Below, piece by piece: positions 1 through 12,548 of a DNA stretch of 64,000 nucleotides (the first letter of the stretch is position 1; the number at the start of each line of letters is the position of its first letter). Both the position numbers and the translations under genes were made by a program. The notes under the pieces were generated by a model. It made no database searches. It had not been told where the DNA came from and was given only the letters and a program-made list of their open reading frames with translations. This DNA is from Aminobacter sp. J41 (GTDB lineage Bacteria > Pseudomonadota > Alphaproteobacteria > Rhizobiales > Rhizobiaceae): the NCBI RefSeq assembly GCF_000526635.1, contig NZ_JAGL01000002.1, positions 62,001-126,000 of the forward strand. The letters run 5' to 3'.

Positions 1-170
1 GCCTGGATCCCCTGCTCGGGCCCGCTTCGCGGGCTTGGCGGGGATGACGAAGATGGGCACGTAAGCGCCCCACAGGGCAGAGCGCTTCCGCAGCACAGCC
101 AGAAGCACCTAGGCGCCCATGGCTTCCACTCCCGCTCAATATCCGGAAAACCCTACCTTTTCTCATCGTC

Positions 171-193
171 ATGCTCGGGCTTGACCCGAGCAT
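171..193. repeat. palindromic interspersed repeat, hairpin
   Basis: A perfect 9-bp inverted repeat, ATGCTCGGG and CCCGAGCAT, encloses the five-base loop CTTGA. The surrounding text (CGTCATGCTCGGGCTTGA) is typical of small dispersed palindromes found between genes in many alphaproteobacteria. A related hairpin, GCCCGC-TTC-GCGGGC, sits at 20-34, followed by GGGGATGACGA, another common flank of such repeats. That they are dispersed in this genome is inference from general knowledge; only these copies are visible. Confidence 0.55.
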
Positions 194-454
194 CCATGCC
201 TGAACGGTCAGAACTGGACGCAGCCGCCGACACCGCGCTTCGACGAGAACCAGCCTTCCGTTACTACAACCTTCCACACGCTAAGAATGTGAGACAGAAT
301 AATTCGACTTTTACGTGTATTTTAGTAGTCTCACAACTGCAGGCAATGGTGCCTGTATCTTCCGCTCCATGCGGTTTACCTCCGGGCCCCTTCCGTCACA
401 CTACCCCCGCGGCGGAAGGGGCGCCGAAGCCGAAATTCTCCGCAACGTCCAGGC

Positions 455-480
455 AACAAAAAACCGGCCCGAGGCCGGTT
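455..480 (-). terminator. Rho-independent terminator
   Basis: An 8-bp stem AACCGGCC/GGCCGGTT with a 3-base loop. Read on the minus strand it is followed by TTTTTTG, so it serves the leftward gene ending at 646. Confidence 0.8.
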
Positions 481-645
481 GTTCCGTTCATAGGGTGGTC
501 GAAGGGAGACGGGAAGGCCCGCCATTCCCTTCGACCTGAGCGCCTCCCGTTAGCGGGGGGCGGGGATCGGGAGGCGCTCGCCGATGGGCGCAAGACCTCA
601 GCGGGAGGAGGTGGAGGGTGGCCTCAGGACCCTGCGCCCGACCGG

Positions 646-1011
646 TTAGTGCCGGCGGCGACCAGAGGACTGGGACTGGACCTTGCTCCAGGAATTGCCG
701 AACGAACCACCGCCGATGATGCCGTTGCCCACCGCGTTCTGGCTGCCGGTGACGTTGCCATGGCCTACATTGTTGTTGTTGCCCTTTACGATGCCGGAAA
801 CAACATTGCCGCTGAGGATGTTGGCGTTGTTGAGCAGCCCGATCCCGCTCAGAAGGGCAATGTTGCCCGTCTGCACCGACGGCGAAATGTTGACGAAGCC
901 GCCATAGGACGACTGGGTAGTTCCGCTCTTGCCCCAGCCTCCGGCCATGGCCGGAACGGCGGCGAAGGTCAGCGTCGAGGATAGCGCAGCGAATGCAATC
1001 AGCTTCAGCAT
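646..1011 (-). CDS. small secreted Asn/Gly-rich protein
   Basis: A 121-residue protein of unknown function. Residues 1-23 form a signal peptide ending AVPAMA, so the product is exported. The mature part is rich in Asn, Gly, Ser and Val, with repeated short NxxSGN / GNNN / GxN units between residues about 45 and 95 that recall curlin-like or beta-solenoid surface proteins, and a basic GRRRH tail. The start at 1011 is preceded by a strong ribosome site (GGGAGAAG) about 5 bases upstream; a longer frame to 1125 has no signal peptide at its N terminus and is less likely. The upstream DNA (1012-1194) is markedly AT-rich. A terminator follows at 455-480. Kinship to the curlin genes near 48 kb is only a compositional suggestion. 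Confidence 0.65.
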   Translation of the reverse strand: MLKLIAFAALSSTLTFAAVPAMAGGWGKSGTTQSSYGGFVNISPSVQTGNIALLSGIGLLNNANILSGNVVSGIVKGNNNNVGHGNVTGSQNAVGNGIIGGGSFGNSWSKVQSQSSGRRRH

Positions 1012-1194
1012 TAGACTTCTCCCTTGGTAATCGAAGTCTTCTGCCCAGCGGTTAATCTCCGAGCCAGAGAAAATCACTAACGGAAAATTAATACAATCGA
1101 AAATTGCAGAGTAACTCAAGTACACGCACGAAACATTCGATTAATACTAATGCGCGTAATTTAATTTAAATTTTATACAAGCAAGGAAGCAGCC
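1012..1194. other. AT-rich intergenic region
   Basis: Between two leftward genes. The half near 1150-1185 is almost pure A/T with alternating AATTTAATTT runs, unlike the GC-rich surroundings. It probably holds the promoter of the secreted protein gene at 646-1011 and could bind a nucleoid or MucR-type silencer; no specific site is assigned. Confidence 0.4.
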
Positions 1195-1824
1195 TCAGAT
1201 CTTCCATTTCTCGATGAATTCCATAGGCGACAGCACCTGCATGTCGGGAATGGCTTCGGCCAGCTTTTCCTCCGGCCAGTCCCACCAGGCGAGCGCCTTG
1301 AGCGCCGTGGCCACGTCATCATCGAAGCGCATGCGGATGCGCCGTGCAGGGACGCCCGCAACGATCTCGTAGTCGCCCACCGGCTTCGTTACCACGGCGT
1401 TCGCGCCGATCACCGCTCCGTCGCCGACCGTCACGCCTGGCATGATGACGGCGCCGTGCCCGATCCACACGTCGTTGCCAATCGTGACCTGCTTCGCACG
1501 GCGGCGCTCGCGAAACTCCTGGTCGACGCCCTGGAATTTGAAGAACTCATTCGGGCGGTAGGTGATCTTGTGCGTCGACACCCGCTCCATCGGGTGCTCC
1601 AGCGCGTTGATCCGCACATTCGCGGCAATCGAGCAGAATTTTCCGATGGTGGTGTAGATCGCCTCGCCGTGGCGCTCGAAATAGCTGAAGTCGCCGACCT
1701 TCACCTCGCGCAGCACGACGCGCTCGCCGATGACGACGTGGCGGCCGAGCTTGCAGGATTTCAATTCCGCGGTGGGATGAATGCGCGGGTCGCCATGCGG
1801 CGCCCCCGCCTTTTCCTTGGACAT
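1195..1824 (-). CDS. hexapeptide-repeat acyltransferase (CatB/Vat or phosphonate-associated type)
   Basis: A 209-residue left-handed beta-helix acetyltransferase of the xenobiotic acyltransferase group, which transfers an acetyl group from acetyl-CoA to a small hydroxylated or amino substrate. Repeats of the [LIV]-G-x4 type run from about residue 20 to 170. GKFCSIAANVRIN, IGNDVWIGHGAVIMPG and a terminal YEIVAGVPAR are classic signatures, with the catalytic-type His in the NALEHPM region. It resembles the hexapeptide transferases linked to phosphonate genes in rhizobia, but no phn gene is near. I start it at 1824, 3 bases below the stop of the cytochrome b561 gene; longer frames run into that gene. 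The acceptor substrate cannot be told. Confidence 0.85.
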   Translation of the reverse strand: MSKEKAGAPHGDPRIHPTAELKSCKLGRHVVIGERVVLREVKVGDFSYFERHGEAIYTTIGKFCSIAANVRINALEHPMERVSTHKITYRPNEFFKFQGVDQEFRERRRAKQVTIGNDVWIGHGAVIMPGVTVGDGAVIGANAVVTKPVGDYEIVAGVPARRIRMRFDDDVATALKALAWWDWPEEKLAEAIPDMQVLSPMEFIEKWKI

Positions 1825-1826
1825 GA

Positions 1827-2333
1827 TCAGTCTCGGGTCATCAGCATCCGCATCAGGACGTCCGAGCGGAAGACGAAGTGCTGCACCAGCGCGCCGGCAA
1901 TGTGGAGAACAACCACAGCGAGCAGCAACAGCTTGAGGATGTTGTGGGCGGCGGCCGCACCACCAAGGCTGCCGAACCAGGCGGCAGCGCCCGACATCGG
2001 CACCAGCAGGATCAGCACGTAGAGCGCAACATGGTTGATCTTCGCCACGCGGCGCAGCAGCGGCGGCTCGTTGTCGGGCGCCGGCGGCGCGCCAAGTGTA
2101 AGCCGCAGCCCGATCCGCCACAGCGCCAGCATCAGGATCAGCAGGCCCATCGTCACATGGATGTTGGCAGCATCCACCGCGTCGGCCGTCGGTTCCTCGC
2201 CACTCATGACCGCGCGAAATGCGTCGCCGATGCCTTGATTGAGGAAAAACTGGAATGCGACCAGAAGGGCCACCGTCCAGTGCAGCATGATCTGCGTCGC
2301 CGAATATCCCTGCGTGCTGTCGCGTACGCTCAT
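1827..2333 (-). CDS. cytochrome b561 family protein
   Basis: A 168-residue integral membrane dihaem cytochrome of the bacterial b561 family (superoxide or quinol oxidoreductase type). Four hydrophobic segments lie at about residues 15-32, 58-78, 97-118 and 125-147. Candidate haem ligands are His18 in MLHWTVALL, the His in NIHVTMGLL, the His in INHVALYVL and the His in VVLHIAGAL, the usual four-helix pattern. It sits 3 bases upstream of the acyltransferase gene and is probably cotranscribed with it. The divergent SCO1 region lies on the other side. Its electron donor is unknown. Confidence 0.88.
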   Translation of the reverse strand: MSVRDSTQGYSATQIMLHWTVALLVAFQFFLNQGIGDAFRAVMSGEEPTADAVDAANIHVTMGLLILMLALWRIGLRLTLGAPPAPDNEPPLLRRVAKINHVALYVLILLVPMSGAAAWFGSLGGAAAAHNILKLLLLAVVVLHIAGALVQHFVFRSDVLMRMLMTRD

Positions 2334-2431
2334 CGCCCTCTCCTGCCGTTGCGATCACAGTTACGTTGATCCAGCCGCGGGCGGCAAGATGGCATCTTTC
2401 AACCCGCTGCGCGAGACGGTATCAAGGTTCC

Positions 2432-2590
2432 ATGACCGGTTTTACAGCCAGCCTCGCCCGCCCTGCCGCGCTTGCGGTCCTGGCGGTTGCGCTTTCCGCC
2501 TTTGCGGGCGTTGCCTTCGCAGGGTGGATGGAGCACGCGCCCGCGATCTTCATGGCGCTGGTCGATTCCGGCCTGTCCTGGTGCTTCTGA
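2432..2590 (+). CDS. small single-pass exported or membrane peptide upstream of SCO1
   Basis: A 52-residue peptide with an N-terminal hydrophobic segment (residues about 10-31, a possible signal peptide or anchor ending GVAFAG) and a short C-terminal region ending GLSWCF with one Cys. The start has a modest AAGG site. It lies 35 bases upstream of the SCO1 gene in the same direction, so it is likely cotranscribed. From memory, similar short WCF-ending peptides precede SCO1 genes in other Rhizobiales; this needs a search. Function unknown; a link to copper delivery or cytochrome oxidase is a guess from position. Confidence 0.55.
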   Translation: MTGFTASLARPAALAVLAVALSAFAGVAFAGWMEHAPAIFMALVDSGLSWCF

Positions 2591-2625
2591 CGCACCGGCA
2601 CCATTCCTGATAAAGGGGCTTCTCC

Positions 2626-3201
2626 ATGATGCGATCGATCCTTGTCGGCATACTCGTCGTCGTGGCGCTTGCCGTCGGCTGGATGACGTTCGACTGGTAT
2701 CGCGTACAGCATACTGCCAAGGCCTTTGGCGCGCCGTTTGAACTGGTTCAGGGCAATGGCGAGCCGATCACCCAAGAGGCCCTCAAGGGGCATCCGAGCG
2801 CCGTCTTCTTCGGCTTCACCCATTGTCCGGAAGTCTGCCCCACGACCCTGTTCGAGCTCGACGGCTGGCTGAAGACACTGGGCGACGAGGGCAAGGACAT
2901 CCGGGCCTATTTCGTCAGCATCGACCCGGAGCGCGACACGCCCGAGATCGTCCACAGCTACGTCACCAACGTTTCTGACCGTATCGTAGGCATCTCCGGG
3001 GAGCCCGAGAAGGTGATGGCGATGGCGAAGTCGTTTGGCATCTACTCGAAGCGCGTCGATCTCGAGAACGGCGACTACACGATGGACCACACCGCCTCGA
3101 TCCTTCTCCTCAACTCCGATGGCGACTTTGCCGGCACCATTGCGTATGGAGAGAATCCTGACAACGCCATAGCCAAGCTGAAGCGGCTGGCCAAAGGTTG
3201 A
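2626..3201 (+). CDS. SCO1/SenC copper chaperone
   Basis: A 191-residue membrane-anchored thioredoxin-fold protein that delivers copper to the CuA centre of cytochrome c oxidase on the periplasmic side. Residues 3-20 form the single N-terminal anchor. The copper-binding CPEVCP motif has Cys67 and Cys71, and the third ligand is His155 in YTMDHTAS. Length is normal for the family. The start is doubled (ATGATG, 2626 or 2629), with a good AAAGGGG site just before. The stop overlaps the region just before prmA, which starts 5 bases later. Confidence 0.93.
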   Translation: MMRSILVGILVVVALAVGWMTFDWYRVQHTAKAFGAPFELVQGNGEPITQEALKGHPSAVFFGFTHCPEVCPTTLFELDGWLKTLGDEGKDIRAYFVSIDPERDTPEIVHSYVTNVSDRIVGISGEPEKVMAMAKSFGIYSKRVDLENGDYTMDHTASILLLNSDGDFAGTIAYGENPDNAIAKLKRLAKG

Positions 3202-3206
3202 ACTGC

Positions 3207-4073
3207 ATGACCCAGACCCGTCTCTATTTCGTCGCCAAGCGCCCTCTCTCCACCGACCTGTTCGCTGCGATGGAGACGCATTTCGAGGATGACGGCTATC
3301 CCCTCGCCTCGGTCGAGCTCGACGAGGACAACGGCATCGACGAGATCTCCGTCTACGCCGACAACGATGAGATCGACGACATCGAGGCGCGCATCCGCAG
3401 CCTGACCGGCGAGGCGCTGGAGATCCAGCGCGAGGAACTGCCTGATGTCGACTGGGTGGCGAAGTCGCTGGAAGGGCTGAAGCCGGTCCGCGCGGGACGC
3501 TTCCTCGTCCACGGCCGCCACGATCGCGACGAGGTGCGTGAGGGTGACATTGCGATCGAGATCGAGGCCGGCCAGGCATTCGGGACCGGCCACCACGGCA
3601 CGACGGCGGGCTGCCTTGAGATGATCGCTTCGGTCGTTGCCGACGAGCAGCCGAAGAACGTTCTCGACCTCGGCACCGGCAGCGCCGTGCTTGCCATTGC
3701 CGTTGCCAAGCTCGCCCTGGTCCCGGTGCTGGCCACCGACATCGATCCGGTGGCAACGGAGGTCGCAACCGAGAACGTCGCACTCAACGGCGTGTCGCAG
3801 TGGGTGACCACGGCGACTGCGCCGGGCTTCGACGATCCGATCTTCGCCGAGCGCGGCCCATTCGACCTGATCATCGCCAACATTCTCGCCAATCCGCTGA
3901 TCCAGCTTGCCCCGGAGATGGCGCGTAACGTGGTCGACGGCGGTTCCCTAATTCTGTCGGGAATTCTCGACTCGCAGGGGGACGCGGTGATCGCCGCCTA
4001 TGTGGCCGAAGGCTTTCGCCACATCCGCACCACGCACCTCGAGGGCTGGGTCACCATTCACCTCAAGCGCTAG
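3207..4073 (+). CDS. prmA: ribosomal protein L11 methyltransferase
   Basis: A 288-residue cytosolic SAM-dependent enzyme that trimethylates ribosomal protein L11 at lysines and its N terminus. The family signature [12 protein letters not shown] is at residues 122-133, the SAM-binding LDLGTGSA at 153-160, and the catalytic-loop-type NILANPL near residue 228. The N-terminal third is the L11-recognition domain. I start at ATG 3207, which has AAAGG spaced 9 bases upstream inside the SCO1 stop region; a TTG at 3198 gives only three more residues. Closely follows SCO1. Confidence 0.94.
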   Translation: MTQTRLYFVAKRPLSTDLFAAMETHFEDDGYPLASVELDEDNGIDEISVYADNDEIDDIEARIRSLTGEALEIQREELPDVDWVAKSLEGLKPVRAGRFLVHGRHDRDEVREGDIAIEIEAGQAFGTGHHGTTAGCLEMIASVVADEQPKNVLDLGTGSAVLAIAVAKLALVPVLATDIDPVATEVATENVALNGVSQWVTTATAPGFDDPIFAERGPFDLIIANILANPLIQLAPEMARNVVDGGSLILSGILDSQGDAVIAAYVAEGFRHIRTTHLEGWVTIHLKR

Positions 4074-4103
4074 AGCGCTTCCTGCAAGGGTGGAAAAGAA
4101 AAG

Positions 4104-4133
4104 ACCGTTTCCGGGGTATCAGTCGGAAACGGT
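4104..4133. repeat. inverted repeat after prmA
   Basis: A perfect 10-bp inverted repeat (ACCGTTTCCG / CGGAAACGGT) with a 10-base loop, 30 bases after the prmA stop. It has no T run, so it is not a classic terminator. The preceding TAGAGCGCTTCC text is a common flank of dispersed repeats in rhizobial genomes; it may be one of those or stabilise the mRNA end. Confidence 0.45.
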
Positions 4134-4165
4134 GTGAAAGAGGTCAGTCTCTAACCTATGCAAAC

Positions 4166-4195
4166 TAAAAAGGCGGCCCGAAGGACCGCCTTTTA
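4166..4195. terminator. bidirectional Rho-independent terminator
   Basis: AACTAAAAAGGCGG pairs with CCGCCTTTTAGTT around a short loop; A runs on one side and T runs on the other allow termination of both prmA (rightward) and the small gene at 4224-4403 (leftward). Confidence 0.85.
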
Positions 4196-4223
4196 GTTGT
4201 TCCGATGGCGTCGCCCCACGCTA

Positions 4224-4403
4224 TCAGAACATGTACGGTGCACCGCGGCTGCTGCGCTCGAGATCTGCGCGGTTGTGACCAGCAGCCTTCAGGGTCTCAT
4301 CGTCCAGCATCAGGAGAGCGCTGGCGACATAGCGACGGGCCTGCTTCTCGCGCGCCGTCACCATTGCGTTGACTGCATTCCGGAAGAAACCACCCTTAGC
4401 CAT
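4224..4403 (-). CDS. small DUF1127-like protein
   Basis: A 59-residue basic, helical cytosolic protein (MAKGGFFRNAV...). The middle, about residues 15-45, has the Arg/Ala/Leu-rich pattern with a late LxAAGHNRADLE segment resembling the short DUF1127 family (L-x-D-IG-hyd-x-R-x-D/E), common in multiple copies in Rhizobiales; in Agrobacterium such proteins influence small-RNA and phosphate-related phenotypes. The start at 4403 has a textbook AGGAG site; a longer frame to 4622 is not plausible. A bidirectional terminator lies just downstream. The family call is tentative because the match is partial. Confidence 0.65.
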   Translation of the reverse strand: MAKGGFFRNAVNAMVTAREKQARRYVASALLMLDDETLKAAGHNRADLERSSRGAPYMF

Positions 4404-4606
4404 GCCTATCTCCTGTGCGCTCGGGACAACATCTTGTTGACGCATAGGTAAGGTCTGCTGACCCAAAGGACCAGTGCAGATAGCGCATGGCGACCATGCA
4501 GTTTTTGCATGTGCGAAGTGATTGTGCGCCGCAACAAGGAGCGACCGTTGCAAGGCTTCATCATGAGGTCTAGACCTGCTGGCAGTACAACCAGCAACAG
4601 AGCGGC

Positions 4607-6418
4607 ATGATGTTCCAGTCATTCGACGTGCGCACCAATCCCTCGCAGGGCATCGAGAGGGTGGCGCTGCTACGCGCCAAACTCGCCGAACACAAGCTCG
4701 ACGGGTTCCTTGTTCCGCGCGCCGACGAACATCAGGGCGAATATGTCGCCGCCTGCTCAGAGCGGCTGCAGTGGCTCACCGGCTTCACCGGTTCCGCCGG
4801 CGCGGCGCTGGTCCTGAAGGACAAGGCAATCCTGTTCGTCGACGGTCGTTACACACTTCAGGCGAAGGCTCAGGTCGATCCGGGAACGTTCCGCATTGAA
4901 AGCCTCGTTGAAAACCCGCCGGTAAAATGGCTGGAGGCCAATGGTGAGGGGCTGACGATCGGTTTCGATCCCTGGCTGCACACGATCGCCGAGGTCGAGG
5001 CCTTCGAGAAGGCCGGCATCGAGCTCACCCCGGTTGAGAACCTTGTCGACGCCGTTTGGGCGGACCGCCCTGCTCCGCCGGCCGGCAAGATCGAGATCCA
5101 CCCACACGGCTTTGCCGGGGTGCTCGCTAAGGACAAGATCGCCGATCTTTCGGAATCGCTTGCAAAGAAGGGCGCAACGCACGCGGTGCTGACCGATCCG
5201 TCGTCGCTCGCCTGGGTGTTCAACATCCGCGGCAGCGATGTCGCCCATACGCCGCTCGCGCTCGGTTTCGCGATCCTCAGCACCGACGAGCTGCCAAAGC
5301 TGTTCATCAGCCGCGACAAGCTAACGATCGAGACGGACGCCTATCTCACCCAGCTTGCCGACGTGCTTGAGCCCTCGCAGCTCGAAGAGGAGCTTGCCCG
5401 CATCGCCGCCCTCGGTGGCACGGTCGCGCTCGATCCGGTGCTGGCGGCCGAGAAGCTGCGGATGATCGTCGAGGAAAACGGCGGCACGACACTTGCCCTG
5501 CCCGACCCCGCCCGCCTGCCGCGTGCGACCAAGAACAAGGCGGAGCTTGCCGGCAGCCGAGCCGCGCATCGCCGCGACGGCGCTGCGGTGACCAAGTACC
5601 TTTGCTGGCTCGACCGGCAGGAGCCCGGCACGATCGACGAGATCCAGGCCGTGCAGGCGCTTGAGCAGTTCCGCGTCGCGGTCGGCGAGGAAACGCAGAT
5701 GCCGCTGCGCGACATCTCGTTCGACACGATCTCGGGTGCCGGCCCCAACGGCGCCATCATCCACTATCGCGTGACCACCGGCACCAATCGCAAACTGCAG
5801 GCCGGCGAACTCTATCTCGTTGACTCCGGCGGCCAGTACCAGGACGGTACCACCGATATCACCCGCACGGTCGCTGTCGGTACGCCGACGCGCAAAATGT
5901 GCGAGCGCTACACGCTGGTGCTCAAGGGCCTGATCCAGATCTCGCTGCTGCGCTTCCCGGCGGGCACCCGTGGCATGGACATCGACGCAATCGCCCGCCG
6001 CGCGCTCTGGGCCCACGGCCTCGATTATGCCCACGGCACCGGCCATGGCGTCGGCTCGTTCCTGTCGGTGCACGAGGGGCCGCAGCGTATAGCCAAGACC
6101 GGCGCGGAAAGGCTGCTGCCGGGGATGATCATTTCCAACGAACCCGGCTACTACAAGGAAGGCGCTTACGGCATTCGCCTCGAAAACCTGATCGTCGTCG
6201 AGGAAGCCGCGCCGATCCCGGGCGGTGACATTCCGATGCACAGCTTCGAGACGCTGACGCTTGCGCCGTTCGACCGCAGGCTCATCGTTGCCGACATGCT
6301 TGATCCAGCCGAGCGCGCGTGGCTCGACGCCTATCATGCACGCGTGCTGCAGGAGATCGGGCCGATGCTTGACGGAGAGACGCTGGCCTGGCTCGAAAAG
6401 GCCGCAGCGCCGCTTTGA
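4607..6418 (+). CDS. pepP: Xaa-Pro aminopeptidase (M24B, aminopeptidase P)
   Basis: A 603-residue cytosolic metallopeptidase that removes the N-terminal residue before proline. It is the long, eukaryote-like form: two creatinase-type N-terminal domains (about residues 15-150 and 160-310), the pita-bread catalytic domain (about 325-535) and a C-terminal M24 extension. Metal and active-site motifs are visible: VDSGGQYQDGTTDITRT, HGTGHGVG, NEPGYY and IRLENL. Start codons ATGATG at 4607/4610 have only a weak ribosome site. The gene converges on azlD with 5 bases between stops and no visible terminator. Confidence 0.93.
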   Translation: MMFQSFDVRTNPSQGIERVALLRAKLAEHKLDGFLVPRADEHQGEYVAACSERLQWLTGFTGSAGAALVLKDKAILFVDGRYTLQAKAQVDPGTFRIESLVENPPVKWLEANGEGLTIGFDPWLHTIAEVEAFEKAGIELTPVENLVDAVWADRPAPPAGKIEIHPHGFAGVLAKDKIADLSESLAKKGATHAVLTDPSSLAWVFNIRGSDVAHTPLALGFAILSTDELPKLFISRDKLTIETDAYLTQLADVLEPSQLEEELARIAALGGTVALDPVLAAEKLRMIVEENGGTTLALPDPARLPRATKNKAELAGSRAAHRRDGAAVTKYLCWLDRQEPGTIDEIQAVQALEQFRVAVGEETQMPLRDISFDTISGAGPNGAIIHYRVTTGTNRKLQAGELYLVDSGGQYQDGTTDITRTVAVGTPTRKMCERYTLVLKGLIQISLLRFPAGTRGMDIDAIARRALWAHGLDYAHGTGHGVGSFLSVHEGPQRIAKTGAERLLPGMIISNEPGYYKEGAYGIRLENLIVVEEAAPIPGGDIPMHSFETLTLAPFDRRLIVADMLDPAERAWLDAYHARVLQEIGPMLDGETLAWLEKAAAPL

Positions 6419-6423
6419 TAGCT

Positions 6424-6717
6424 CTAGAGCGTATTGCGCAGCAGGATCAGCACTGCTGCGCCGCTTGCCACCATCACGATGAGATTGCCCCGCAGGGCAA
6501 CAAACCCGGCGACCGCTAGCGCTGCCCATTCTGCCACGCCGCCCGTGGTCGCCGCGGGCGCGACCAATGTCGTCAAAACCGCCGCCGGCACGGCGTTCAG
6601 CCCCGCCTCCACACGCGGATGAATCCTCTCGAAGCGCGACAGCACCAGGTGGCCGCCGACGCGCGTGAGGTAGGTAACGACCGCACCGGCAATGATGATC
6701 CAGAAGGTCGCGGTCAT
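6424..6717 (-). CDS. azlD: AzlD family branched-chain amino acid exporter subunit
   Basis: A 97-residue protein with about three to four hydrophobic helices (residues 3-20, 45-58, 62-78 and 80-95). It is the small partner of AzlC; together they export branched-chain amino acids and related analogues. The start at 6717 overlaps the azlC stop by ATGA, which indicates translational coupling and fixes the start. Confidence 0.88.
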   Translation of the reverse strand: MTATFWIIIAGAVVTYLTRVGGHLVLSRFERIHPRVEAGLNAVPAAVLTTLVAPAATTGGVAEWAALAVAGFVALRGNLIVMVASGAAVLILLRNTL

Positions 6718-7421
6718 TGGCTGACGCCTTTCCTCACCGGTACGATCGCCGCCGCGAGCAACACGCCCGCTATCGCACCGATGGAGACGTGCCAGGGCGA
6801 GCCGACGGTATTGTAGGCGATAACCGACGCGACGCTGCTCATGGCGACAATCGGAAGCCACAGCGGCCGGTCGCGAAAGTCCATCACCAAGCCGAGGAAG
6901 TAGATCGGCAACAGGAAATCGAGGCCGATCTTGTGCGGATCGGGAATCAGGTTGCCGAACGCCGCGCCAACCGCGCCCTCTGCGGTCCAGAAGACGTAGA
7001 TCGGCAGCGCCATGCCGAGATACCAGGAGAAGGTCAGACCCTTGCCCTCGCCGTTCGACCGTCGCTCGGCCTCGCCAAATTGCGGGTCTGTCAGGAAGAA
7101 GAAACCCATCGCCCGCTTGACCGGCGTCCAGTGCATCACGTGCCTCGACAGCGCGGCAGAATAGAGCACGTGCCGGAAATTGACGGCGAAGATCGACAGC
7201 ACGACGATCCACGCCGGGATCGACTGGCCGAAGAGTTCCAGCCCGACCAGCTGACTTGCGCCAGCAAATACCGTCGCGCTCATCAGAGCCGCCTCGCCGA
7301 TGCTGAGGCCGTTCTGCACGGCCACGACGCCGAACAGAATACCGAACGGCGCCGAAGCAATAACGACCGGGGCGGAGCTCTTTACGCCCTCGAAGAATTC
7401 TTGCACGCTTCTGGAAGTCAT
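6714..7421 (-). CDS. azlC: AzlC family ABC-independent amino acid exporter, large subunit
   Basis: A 235-residue inner membrane protein of the AzlC/YgaZ family, with hydrophobic segments spread over the whole length and the family-typical N-terminal stretch APFGILFGVVA and the conserved FAGASQL and NFRHVLYSAAL motifs. Forms the exporter with AzlD, encoded 4 bases overlapping. No regulator (AzlB or Lrp type) is adjacent, so the trigger is not visible. Confidence 0.9.
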   Translation of the reverse strand: MTSRSVQEFFEGVKSSAPVVIASAPFGILFGVVAVQNGLSIGEAALMSATVFAGASQLVGLELFGQSIPAWIVVLSIFAVNFRHVLYSAALSRHVMHWTPVKRAMGFFFLTDPQFGEAERRSNGEGKGLTFSWYLGMALPIYVFWTAEGAVGAAFGNLIPDPHKIGLDFLLPIYFLGLVMDFRDRPLWLPIVAMSSVASVIAYNTVGSPWHVSIGAIAGVLLAAAIVPVRKGVSQ

Positions 7422-7528
7422 CCGGTTTTGTTCTGCCGTTGTACTTGCCCTTACGTCGGGCTCGAAGCGTGGATGTAGGTCAGCCGGATTGCCAAGTCAC
7501 ATAAATTCGGTTGAGCCAATCATCAGGA

Positions 7529-11430
<3,902 letters not shown>

Positions 11431-11534
11431 CAGGAGCTGAGACCGAAAATGGAGTACCGATTCCCGGAGAAGACCACGACGCGAACAAAAGGTGAAGACC
11501 CTCCCGCAGGCAAGTTACCCCGCCCGCGGAAAGA

Positions 11535-12407
11535 TCAGCTTTCCTTGGCGCCGAGCAGCTTGCCAACGCCACTCAGCCAGGAGCCCTTGTTCTCGCGCGG
11601 CTCGAGGCCGCCGGACTGCAGCAGCTTGTAGGTGTCCTTGTACCACTGGCTGTCCGGATAGTTGTGGCCGAGCACCGCTGCCGCAGCCTGTGCTTCCGAA
11701 GCAAGGCCCATTGCGAGATAGGTTTCGGCTAGGCGAGCCAGCGCCTCCTCGACATGGCGCGTGTCGGAATACATCTCGACCACGTTGCGGAAGCGCTTGA
11801 TGGCGCCGACATATTCGCGGCGCTCGAGATAGTAGCGGCCGACCTGCATTTCCTTGCCGGCGAGCTGGTCGCGGGCATAACGGATCTTGGCGTGCGCGTC
11901 GTCAACATATTCAGACTCAGGCCAGCGTTCGATCAGCTCGCGCATGGCCTCGGCCGTGCGGCGGGCTTCCTTCTGGTCCTGCGTGACGTCGCGGATCTGG
12001 CGGAAATATGAAAGGCCGATCAGGTACTGCGCGTACGCAGCGTCCTCGCTGGTCGGATAAAGCGACACGTAGCGCTGGCCAGCGGTGATAGCTTCTTCGT
12101 ACTTGGCGGAGCGGTAATTGGTGAACGCGCTCATCAGCAGCGCCTTGCGGGCCGGCTCCGAATAAGGATGCTGGCGGTCGACCGCCTCGAACTTCTTCGC
12201 CGCCTCGCCCATCCGGCCGGCATCGAGATTCGCTAGGCCCTGATTGTACAGCTCGTTGGCCGGCTCGACGGTCTCCGCGTAGGAGGCAAGGTCAATATTC
12301 TTGTCCGACGCGCAGGCCGAAACCATCAAAGGCAGAACAGCCGCCGCTACTGCCAATGCCAGTCGACGGCGCGGCGAGGCGGTTACAGCTGTATTGAATT
12401 CACTCAT
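11535..12407 (-). CDS. bamD: outer membrane assembly lipoprotein BamD (ComL)
   Basis: A 290-residue lipoprotein of the BAM complex that inserts beta-barrel proteins into the outer membrane. The signal peptide ends in the lipobox LMVSAC (Cys near residue 32), followed by TPR repeats from about residue 50 to 250 ([20 protein letters not shown] and similar units). I start at ATG 12407; a longer frame (to 12473) would put extra sequence before the signal peptide. It lies between lpxC (141-base gap) and recN. Confidence 0.95.
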   Translation of the reverse strand: MSEFNTAVTASPRRRLALAVAAAVLPLMVSACASDKNIDLASYAETVEPANELYNQGLANLDAGRMGEAAKKFEAVDRQHPYSEPARKALLMSAFTNYRSAKYEEAITAGQRYVSLYPTSEDAAYAQYLIGLSYFRQIRDVTQDQKEARRTAEAMRELIERWPESEYVDDAHAKIRYARDQLAGKEMQVGRYYLERREYVGAIKRFRNVVEMYSDTRHVEEALARLAETYLAMGLASEAQAAAAVLGHNYPDSQWYKDTYKLLQSGGLEPRENKGSWLSGVGKLLGAKES

Positions 12408-12548
12408 GACGGGTCTCGCCCCTCTGGCGTGGCTAATCGTACGTCGCGGCAGTCTTAGTCGAACCGCCGTCACTCGGCAACGTTGTCACGACCCAATGGC
12501 GCTTTTTTGTGGCGCTGGGGTGGAAAGGACTGGGGAAGAACACGCGTT

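Larger units (their letters stand above)
1..645. other. non-coding stretch with palindromic repeats
   Basis: I see no credible gene here. Open frames in this stretch lack a ribosome site and recognisable protein features. It contains two small palindromic elements (20-34 and 171-193) and a terminator (455-480) belonging to the gene to its right, which reads leftward. Confidence 0.6.

Noticed and set aside
181-984. 267-residue open frame on the plus strand
   Set aside because: It covers repeats, a terminator and the antisense of the secreted protein gene; no ribosome site and low-complexity GC-driven sequence.
1195-2358. Longer acyltransferase reading frame extending over the cytochrome b561 gene
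   Set aside because: The N-terminal part reads as His/Arg-rich noise overlapping a well-supported membrane protein; the start at 1824 fits the family.
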